NCBI GenBank assembly: GCA_002428325.1
Contig: DIVR01000029.1
Location: 1 to 11,690 of the forward strand
Length of the DNA stretch: 11,690 bases
Reading direction: 5' to 3'
From: a bacterium UBP4_UBA6127
GTDB taxonomy: Bacteria > UBP4 > UBA4092
Part shown: positions 5,909 through 11,690 of the stretch, in pieces
How positions within the stretch are numbered: position 1 is the first letter of the stretch
Layout of the letters: every line of letters starts with the position of its first letter
The notes under the pieces: model-generated
Seen by the model: the letters and a program-made list of their open reading frames with translations, nothing else
Databases searched by the model: none
What the model was told of the DNA's origin: nothing
Program-made: the position numbers and the translations under genes

Positions 5909-8900
5909 TTACTCCTTTTTAACCTTGTCTTGAGAATCGGGAGAGTCATCCTCCGGTTTTCTCCTTCGCCAATGATACTCTTTTTTCAGGAACCGCCGAA
6001 AGATAAACCGGGTGAAGTCATCCACATAAGTATGCATGATCGGGATATCAAAAAGGGTCAGAATAGTCCCCACCAAAAGCCCTCCCACTATCACCGTTCC
6101 CAGGGGAGAATAGGCATCCATCCCAGTCCCCGGGAAAAAAGCCACCGGAACCATGACTATCAGGGTAACCAGAGTGGTCATTAAGATAGGCCTTAACCTC
6201 TGAGGGCATGCCTCCACCACCGCCTGATCCCTGGGGATCCCCTCATCCCGATACCGGGAAATCATATCCACCAGCAGGATGGCCGCCGTCACATCCATCC
6301 CGGTCAAGACAATCACCGCCATGATGGAAACTGTGGAAAAGGCCTGATGCGCCAAAAACAAGGCAATAAAGACTCCGGACAATTCCAAGGGTAATGAAAA
6401 CACCATTTGCAAAGGCTGCAGGAATCCCCTGAATTGAGCAACCAGAATCAGGAAGATAAAAAAGAGGGCCAGACTCAGCCCGATAAGCAGCCGATTGAAT
6501 GAATCCATCATCTGGGTCATATCCCCCCGAAGTTCTATGCCATACCCTTTGGGGAAATTCATGGTCATGATGGCTCTCATCATCAAATCCATACTCAGGT
6601 CCATGGAGGGAGGCCCCCCAGGCCGATAGTACCCATTCAGGGTTATCACTCTTCTGAGTCCATCATGTTCAATCAAGGTGGGAGCTTTTCGATAATTCAC
6701 ATCGGCAATAGCCGCCAGGGGAACAGACCTTCCATCTTTTCCTGTAATATAAACCTGGTTCAGGTCCTGGGAATTTTGCCGCTGGCTGTCCTCATAACGG
6801 ATGAGGATAGTATTTTGCCGGATATTGGGAAGCCGGAAGAATTCATCGGTCAGTCCTCCTTTGGTGGCATAATACAATTGGGCTGCCACATCATCAGGGG
6901 TCAACCCCATTTCCTGAGCTCTCCGGGGGTCCACTTTTACCTCATAAGAAGGATTCCCCATCACCCAGGTCGTGCCGGGTTGAGCCAGTCCGGGAGTGAT
7001 TTTAGCCTGTTCCAGGAGGTCTTCTCCCATCTTGCCCAGAAGGGGTAAATCTTTCCCAAAGATTAATACCTGAATGGGAGCGGCTGAAGAGGCCATGACA
7101 TCCGAACCCATTTCCTTGATCTGGAACCTTCGGATACCGGGAATCGTCTGCAGAGCCTCCGACTGGACTGAATCAATGACCTGCCAGATGGACCGTTTTC
7201 TTACATCTTTATCCGTCAGGGTAATCATAAAGGTGGCCGCATTGACCGCCGGCATGGCATACCCGGTATAAAAAGGGCTGAAAGATTCAAACATGGTTTC
7301 GGTCCCCGTCTCAGCAGATACCTTCAGGATTTCCGGATGTTTCAGAAAGATTTTCTGGATTTCCAGGGAAGCTTTTTCTGTCTGTTCAAAATTAGTACCC
7401 GGCTCCATTTCCAGGATTCCAAAAGCCTGCCCCACATCTCCCAGGGGCATCATCTCGCTGCCGATGAAAAAATAAAAGGTAAACCCGATAATGACAGTTA
7501 CCAAAATTCGGGTGATATTGGCAAACCGATGCTTAAGCATCCAATGGATGAGGTTTCCATACCCGGTTTCGGTTTTCTCCAGGAACCTCTGGAAAGGGTC
7601 CACTATCCATCGGTATATCCAGAACCGATGTTCTTTTTCCAATTCCTCATGGGGTTTCAAGAATCGGGAAGCCAACAGGGAGGTCAGCGTGAAGGAGACA
7701 AACATAGAGGCCAGCAGCCCCAATATCAGGGGCCAGACCAGTTCCCTGAACATCAGCTCCACTATCCCCCCGCAGAAAAGAAGGGGAGCCAGAGCCAGAA
7801 TCAAGGTGAGGGTGGAAGCAATCACGGCCAGCCGGACTTCACTGATCCCCTTGATGGTGGCCTCTTTTACCGGAAACCCCATCTTCAGATACCGGTTCAC
7901 CGCATGGATATCGATAATGGAATCATCCACCAGCCTCCCGATAGACAGCAACAACCCGATGAGAGTCCCGCTGTTCAGGGACATCCCCAGGGGAATCAAG
8001 CCCAGGATAGCCATCGCCAGGGAAACCGGAATCGTCAGAAGGGATATCATAGCGCCCCGCCATTCACCCAGAAATAATAAGACTACTATCCCGGTCAGGA
8101 GGATGGCCAACCCCAATTCCACAAACATATTTTTGAAAAGGATATTCACAAACTCGGAATTGTCATAAGCCACCTGGAATTTTATCCCGGGATTTTCTTT
8201 TTCCAGTATTTTCAATTCTTTTAATACTCGGGGAACCACCAGGGCCGAGCTGGCTTCGGGATTCTGGATGACTGAGATTTCAATCCCCGGCTCAATTTTC
8301 CCCTGATGGGAAAAACTGTAGGAACTACGCCTTTCCCAATAGGTATCCAGGACTTTACCAATATCTTTGACATAGACTACCCGGTCCCGGCTGGAATAGA
8401 CTGGATAATTGGCTATCATATCGGCGCTCAGGGCGTGGCTGTCCACCCGGATGATAGATTCCCCGGCAGGGGAAGTCATAAGGCCGCCGCTTCGGCTGAC
8501 ATTATATTTATCCAAGGCCATTTTGACATCTGTCAAAGATAATCCATAGGCCGCCAGCTTATCCCGATCGACAATCACCTGCATCTGCCGGTGATACCCG
8601 CCAAAAGGAACTACCGAATAGACATTCTTCACCTGTTTGAGCCGGTTTATCACTTCATTATCGGCAAATTCCCTCAGTTTAACCTTATCCCACCCCTGCC
8701 CCTGCAGATGAATATTCAAAATAGGGATATTCAAAGGGTCGATAGCCACCACCCAGGAAGGTTTCAGGTTGGCGCCGGTCATGGGAAGCATGGCTTGGAT
8801 GACATTCATCAGGGACTGGACATCGAAGACAGCCTTTTTCATATCCGTCCCATATTCAAATTCCAGAGAAACAATGGAAAACCCATCCTGAGAACTGGAC

Positions 8901-9190
8901 CTGATATATTTCAGATTTTTAACATTAACCAGCTGTTCCTCAATGGGTTTGGTGATATAGAGTTCCATTTCTTCGGCCGAAAGACCCGGCATGGAAGTAA
9001 CCACTCCGGCCATCGGGCTTTCCACATAAGGCATCATCCGGCGGGGCATATAAAACCCGATGGCTAGAAGAGCTAATAGAAAAACTCCCAGGTAAAAAGA
9101 AATAATAGTATGGGGGTGGTTTATGGACCATCGAACAATGGTTCCTCCACCCTGTATGGTTGCATCCTTTATTTTTTTGACAGTTGTCAT
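5909..9190 (-). CDS. RND-family efflux pump, inner-membrane permease subunit
   Basis: A 1093-residue RND permease, slightly longer than AcrB or CusA, with TM1 at about 30-48, the expected large periplasmic loops and a charged C-terminal tail. TM4 carries V-D-D-S-I-I-D-I-H (Asp422, Asp423, with an extra Asp427), equivalent to the proton-relay pair of AcrB-type pumps. In TM10, where AcrB has Lys940 in G-L-S-A-K-N-A-I-L, this protein reads G-M-D-V-T-A-A-I-L (964-972), so the lysine is replaced by Thr968 and an Asp lies two residues earlier. The porter region holds several Met residues (T-E-T-M, G-Y-A-M-P, E-M-G-S-D-V-M), which would suit soft-metal binding but is not the exact CusA triad. The start is fixed by GGAGA eight bases upstream. 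It lies 25 bp after the adaptor and three bp before the channel gene. Substrate inferred from the adaptor: Cu(I)/Ag(I) or a similar metal; organic substrates are not excluded. Confidence 0.93.
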   Translation of the reverse strand: MTTVKKIKDATIQGGGTIVRWSINHPHTIISFYLGVFLLALLAIGFYMPRRMMPYVESPMAGVVTSMPGLSAEEMELYITKPIEEQLVNVKNLKYIRSSSQDGFSIVSLEFEYGTDMKKAVFDVQSLMNVIQAMLPMTGANLKPSWVVAIDPLNIPILNIHLQGQGWDKVKLREFADNEVINRLKQVKNVYSVVPFGGYHRQMQVIVDRDKLAAYGLSLTDVKMALDKYNVSRSGGLMTSPAGESIIRVDSHALSADMIANYPVYSSRDRVVYVKDIGKVLDTYWERRSSYSFSHQGKIEPGIEISVIQNPEASSALVVPRVLKELKILEKENPGIKFQVAYDNSEFVNILFKNMFVELGLAILLTGIVVLLFLGEWRGAMISLLTIPVSLAMAILGLIPLGMSLNSGTLIGLLLSIGRLVDDSIIDIHAVNRYLKMGFPVKEATIKGISEVRLAVIASTLTLILALAPLLFCGGIVELMFRELVWPLILGLLASMFVSFTLTSLLASRFLKPHEELEKEHRFWIYRWIVDPFQRFLEKTETGYGNLIHWMLKHRFANITRILVTVIIGFTFYFFIGSEMMPLGDVGQAFGILEMEPGTNFEQTEKASLEIQKIFLKHPEILKVSAETGTETMFESFSPFYTGYAMPAVNAATFMITLTDKDVRKRSIWQVIDSVQSEALQTIPGIRRFQIKEMGSDVMASSAAPIQVLIFGKDLPLLGKMGEDLLEQAKITPGLAQPGTTWVMGNPSYEVKVDPRRAQEMGLTPDDVAAQLYYATKGGLTDEFFRLPNIRQNTILIRYEDSQRQNSQDLNQVYITGKDGRSVPLAAIADVNYRKAPTLIEHDGLRRVITLNGYYRPGGPPSMDLSMDLMMRAIMTMNFPKGYGIELRGDMTQMMDSFNRLLIGLSLALFFIFLILVAQFRGFLQPLQMVFSLPLELSGVFIALFLAHQAFSTVSIMAVIVLTGMDVTAAILLVDMISRYRDEGIPRDQAVVEACPQRLRPILMTTLVTLIVMVPVAFFPGTGMDAYSPLGTVIVGGLLVGTILTLFDIPIMHTYVDDFTRFIFRRFLKKEYHWRRRKPEDDSPDSQDKVKKE

Positions 9191-9215
9191 GAATCCATCT
9201 CCATCCGGGGGGTCG

Positions 9216-11030
9216 TCAATTGGAATGATGCATTGAACCTGGTTTCATGGGCGGCGGGGGTGGGAACTTCACCGGCTCTCCATTTTTCCCATAGGGAACC
9301 GGAAAGACCTTATCCCCCTCCTGAAGGTTGGCTCCCCCTCTGGAGATGATAAATTCACCTTCCTCCAAACCCTCCCGGATTTCCACAAAAGTACCATCTG
9401 AAATACCGGGAGTCACCCGGCGAAGAATAACGCTTCCGGCTCCCGAAGGAAGTTTTTCTCCCTCGGAGGATTTCATCTCTGCCATGGGCATAGGCGGGGT
9501 TTCTTTCTTTACCAGGGTCATGCCGCATAGGGGGCAATTGCCCGGTTTATCAGAAATAACCTCAGGATGCATCAGGCAGGTATATAACACCTTGGCGATA
9601 GGGGATTTCCCAGGTTTGGACATGGTCTCAGGGGTTTTAGAGGAAGGTTGATGGGTGGAATGATTCATCCCGGCCATCTCCGAATCAGGTTTGGATGAAG
9701 CCGCCGGGTTGGGTTGAGAACTATCCATATCCTCCATCTTGCTAGAACCCATATCCATGGAATCCATTTTCATGGGTTCTTCGGAGGTTTCTGTTCCCGG
9801 CTGATAAACCCAGAGATAACTGCTATCCTCACTCCCCATCTGATATAAAGCCGTTGGGGGAACTCGAATAACATCTTCCCGGGTCTCACCGGTGATTTCT
9901 ACCGAGACAAAATCCCCCGGTTTGAAAACATTTTGGGGATTAGGAATGATGGTTTCCACCACCACCGTTCTCGCCAATGGGTCCGCAGAAGGGAAGATGG
10001 AACTGATGGAGGCGGCGACAGGGGGAATACTTTTATCGCGAAGATGAATCCTCACCGGATTGCCTACTTTCACCCCTTCCAATTGGGAAGCAGGCAGATT
10101 GGCCTGAATCCGGACCCGGTCGGTCTCTACCAGTTTAAGAATGGTCATTCCGGGTTCCACCAGAGTCCCGGGACTGATCAGCCGTTCACTGACATAGCCT
10201 TTGATGGGGGAACGGATGGAAGTATAATCCTGAATTATTTTACTGGTTTTTTCCCGGGACTGGGCCTGCTGAGCCTTATCCCGGCTGATAGATTGATTCA
10301 ACCGGGCTGCCTGAAGCATACTGCCGGCTTCCCGAACCATGGCCTGAGCTTTATCCCGGCTGGCTTTGGCAGCGGTATACCGAGACTGGGACATTTCATA
10401 TTCATCCCGGGAAATAGCGCCATGGGTATAAAGAGTTTTTTGCCGTTTGATTTCTTCCTGCCAATATTTTAAATCCGCCGCCGCTATTTTCAATTCAGCG
10501 TCTGCTCCGGTTTTCTTAGCCTTGGCAGCCTCTAATTCCTGGTCAGATTTGAGGGTTTCCTCCTGAGTGGATTTAGCCTCAAACCGGGTTTCCTGAAGTT
10601 GGGAAGATAATTCATCCGAATCCAGCCGAACTAATAATTGGCCGGGTTTGACCGGGTCTCCGGGATAGACCGGGATATCCAGGATTTTCCCTGTGACCCG
10701 GGGATTGATCAGTTGTTCCGTATAGGGTACAACGGTTCCACTATAAGCCAGGGTTGCTTTGACTGTGCCCCTATCAGCCCGGACAATTTCCACCGGGAGA
10801 TAACCCGTCTGCCCGCCCATGGATTCCATATCCATGGAGGCGCCGCTTTCCAAAAGGGTCATCCGCATGGGATTTTTGAATTTTTTCACCACAAAGACCG
10901 ATAACATAAACACTATTATTAACAGGAGTAGCGATGGCCCATATTTTCGATAAACAGAAGGATGTTTGGGATTTGAATTTGATGAAGCAGTCGTCTGGGG
11001 ATTTTCATTTTTACCGATTTCATCGTTCAT
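9216..11030 (-). CDS. RND periplasmic adaptor (CusB-like) with Met-rich insert and heavy-metal-binding domain
   Basis: A 604-residue membrane-fusion protein. A membrane anchor at about 32-48 is followed by a short Met-rich segment (M-D-M-E-S-M, 66-71), the barrel-sandwich halves (about 88-137 and 269-300), a long alpha-helical coiled-coil hairpin (about 140-268) and the beta-barrel (about 304-380). The membrane-proximal domain is split: its first part ends near 413 (Y-L-W-V-Y-Q-P-G) and resumes at Val534 (V-I-L-R-R-V-T-P-G). The roughly 120 inserted residues hold a Met/His/Asp linker with nine Met (417-475) and a heavy-metal-binding module, Y-T-C-L-M-H-P-E-V (483-491) to C-P-L-C-G-M (499-504). 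A last Met/His tail (M-K-P-G-S-M-H-H-S-N) ends the protein. CusB-type adaptors usually carry this module near the N-terminus. It is first in the operon. The ribosome-binding site (AAAGG, 12 bases from the ATG) is modest. Confidence 0.92.
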   Translation of the reverse strand: MNDEIGKNENPQTTASSNSNPKHPSVYRKYGPSLLLLIIVFMLSVFVVKKFKNPMRMTLLESGASMDMESMGGQTGYLPVEIVRADRGTVKATLAYSGTVVPYTEQLINPRVTGKILDIPVYPGDPVKPGQLLVRLDSDELSSQLQETRFEAKSTQEETLKSDQELEAAKAKKTGADAELKIAAADLKYWQEEIKRQKTLYTHGAISRDEYEMSQSRYTAAKASRDKAQAMVREAGSMLQAARLNQSISRDKAQQAQSREKTSKIIQDYTSIRSPIKGYVSERLISPGTLVEPGMTILKLVETDRVRIQANLPASQLEGVKVGNPVRIHLRDKSIPPVAASISSIFPSADPLARTVVVETIIPNPQNVFKPGDFVSVEITGETREDVIRVPPTALYQMGSEDSSYLWVYQPGTETSEEPMKMDSMDMGSSKMEDMDSSQPNPAASSKPDSEMAGMNHSTHQPSSKTPETMSKPGKSPIAKVLYTCLMHPEVISDKPGNCPLCGMTLVKKETPPMPMAEMKSSEGEKLPSGAGSVILRRVTPGISDGTFVEIREGLEEGEFIISRGGANLQEGDKVFPVPYGKNGEPVKFPPPPPMKPGSMHHSN

Positions 11031-11060
11031 ATTGGCATTCAGCCTTTCTTGAACAACATC

Positions 11061-11110
11061 AGGGTACCCTTTTTCTCATTATAAACAGTATTTATCAGAC
11101 GGACTAGTCC
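11061..11110 (-). promoter_or_regulatory. Promoter and probable operators of the metal-efflux operon
   Basis: A perfect minus-strand TATAAT lies at 11083-11078, giving a start near 11071 and a leader of about 40 bases. No good -35 is present; its place is taken by the perfect palindrome GGACTAGTCC (11101-11110). A second perfect palindrome, AGGGTACCCT (11061-11070), covers the start site, and an inverted repeat ATAAA-CAGTA-TTTAT (11081-11095) sits in the spacer. A poor -35 with dyads around the core is typical of promoters that need an activator or are repressed, as for metal-responsive systems. The regulator is not encoded in this window. Confidence 0.6.
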
Positions 11111-11144
11111 TGCCAGCCCGAGGCGTCTGCTTCCTAAAATAAAA

Positions 11145-11176
11145 ATCCCCGGTTCGGGTAAACCCGAACCAGGGAT
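11145..11176 (-). terminator. Rho-independent terminator of the porin gene
   Basis: GGTTCGGG (11151-11158) and CCCGAACC (11163-11170) form an 8-bp stem with a TAAA loop. It is extended after one mismatch by five more pairs (ATCCC with GGGAT). On the minus strand it is followed by ATTTTTATTTTA. It lies 40 bases after the porin stop and separates the porin from the efflux operon. Confidence 0.92.
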
Positions 11177-11216
11177 CATAAGGCTCGTTAAGAGTCTTTC
11201 TTCTAATTTTTTGGAA

Positions 11217-11690
11217 TTAGAAGGAGACTTTCAGACCACCTTTGAGTAACCAGGTGTCATCAGCCGGTGTATTGCGAACCTGGGACAGTTCTTCATCATC
11301 GGGGGTAAAGTAAGCACCGATGAGTTCAGCTGCCACGTTTTCGCTGTACTGATAGGACACGCGCAGATCAACTTCCATGCCGAGCTTGTCAAAAGAGGCA
11401 AGACCGATCACGGATTCCTGCGGCTGTTCATAGTAGAAGAAATCTGCATCAACTTTGACTTTTTCGGCCGGATTGATGGAGGCTCCAACGTTCAGGAACC
11501 AGACATTGCTTTCCAGCAGGCTGTTGTTGTCAGCAATATAACCATAGGCGGTTTCGCCCAGGTCATCCTGGTCAACGTGGCCAATCGGCTGTGCAAATTC
11601 ATCATCTAAATAGTAGAAGTTGGCGCGAACGGACGGTTTGTAATCGCTGGCGAAGGTGTAAGAAGCACCGACATAACCACCGAAACCATC
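11217..11690 (-). CDS. C-terminal part of an outer-membrane beta-barrel porin (runs off the right edge)
   Basis: The last 157 residues of a larger protein; the reading frame is open to the window edge. It shows alternating hydrophobic/polar strands with aromatic girdles (F-F-Y-Y-E, V-W-F-L-N-V-G-A-S, L-R-V-S-Y-Q-Y), acidic loops between them, and a final strand L-K-G-G-L-K-V-S-F ending in Phe, the usual signal for outer-membrane insertion by BamA. The L-G-M-E-V-D-L-R-V-S-Y-Q-Y-S-E-N segment recalls the last strands of alginate-export-type barrels, but that match is from memory. The N-terminus, including any S-layer homology domain as in Negativicutes OmpM porins, is outside the window. Codon choice (CGC for Arg, GGT, GAC, AAC, CTG) differs from the neighbours (CGG/CGA/AGG, GGG/GGA) and suits a very highly expressed gene. 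Confidence 0.8.
   Translation of the reverse strand, partial: DGFGGYVGASYTFASDYKPSVRANFYYLDDEFAQPIGHVDQDDLGETAYGYIADNNSLLESNVWFLNVGASINPAEKVKVDADFFYYEQPQESVIGLASFDKLGMEVDLRVSYQYSENVAAELIGAYFTPDDEELSQVRNTPADDTWLLKGGLKVSF

Noticed and set aside
7337..8168. Two long plus-strand open frames (246 and 225 codons)
   Set aside because: Both lie antisense within the well-supported RND pump gene, have low-complexity Gln/His/Pro or Arg/Ser-rich translations without recognisable domains, and lack ribosome-binding sites.
1..11690. CRISPR arrays, insertion sequences, tRNA genes, toxin-antitoxin or phage-defence modules
   Set aside because: No direct repeat arrays, transposase or integrase motifs, tRNA-like folds or defence-family proteins were seen on either strand.

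Overview
The window looks like a stretch of chromosome from a Bacillota (Firmicutes) lineage that has an outer membrane. The Asp23 – AmaP – DUF2273 gene trio and the DRTGG-domain gene are typical of Firmicutes. A TolC-type outer-membrane channel, a full RND efflux system and the C-terminal part of a beta-barrel protein ending in Phe all require a second membrane. Negativicutes, Halanaerobiia or Limnochordia-like groups would fit, but nothing here fixes the lineage. Every supported gene is on the minus strand. There is no sign of a mobile element, CRISPR array, tRNA or rRNA.

Layout, read in the direction of transcription (right to left): (1) 11690-11217, the C-terminal half of an outer-membrane porin with a strong intrinsic terminator at 11145-11176. 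(2) A promoter region rich in palindromes (11061-11110), followed by a tight three-gene operon: adaptor (11030-9216), RND pump (9190-5909) and TolC-family channel (5905-4517). The adaptor carries a Met/His-rich insert and a Cys/His/Met heavy-metal-binding module, which points to Cu(I)/Ag(I)-type metal efflux. The pump keeps the paired TM4 aspartates of drug-type RND proteins but lacks the TM10 lysine. (3) An intergenic region of 265 bp with several nested dyads and a good sigma-A promoter. (4) A probable operon asp23 – amaP – DUF2273 – secreted M64 metallopeptidase (4251-1236). (5) A small monocistronic gene of unknown function (1006-755) with its own consensus-like promoter and terminator. 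(6) A 378 bp non-coding stretch containing a complex dyad element (589-671) that could be a structured RNA. (7) A DRTGG-domain gene (376-32) and, 13 bp further on, the first codons of another gene that leaves the window.

Most of the window is about the cell envelope: metal or toxicant export across both membranes, a membrane-anchored alkaline-shock unit, a secreted zinc peptidase and a porin. The DRTGG gene probably belongs to a separate regulatory or redox cluster to the left. I did not find a clearly new system. The best leads are the adaptor architecture, the pump's missing lysine, the M64 gene attached to the Asp23 operon, and the unexplained structured non-coding elements.
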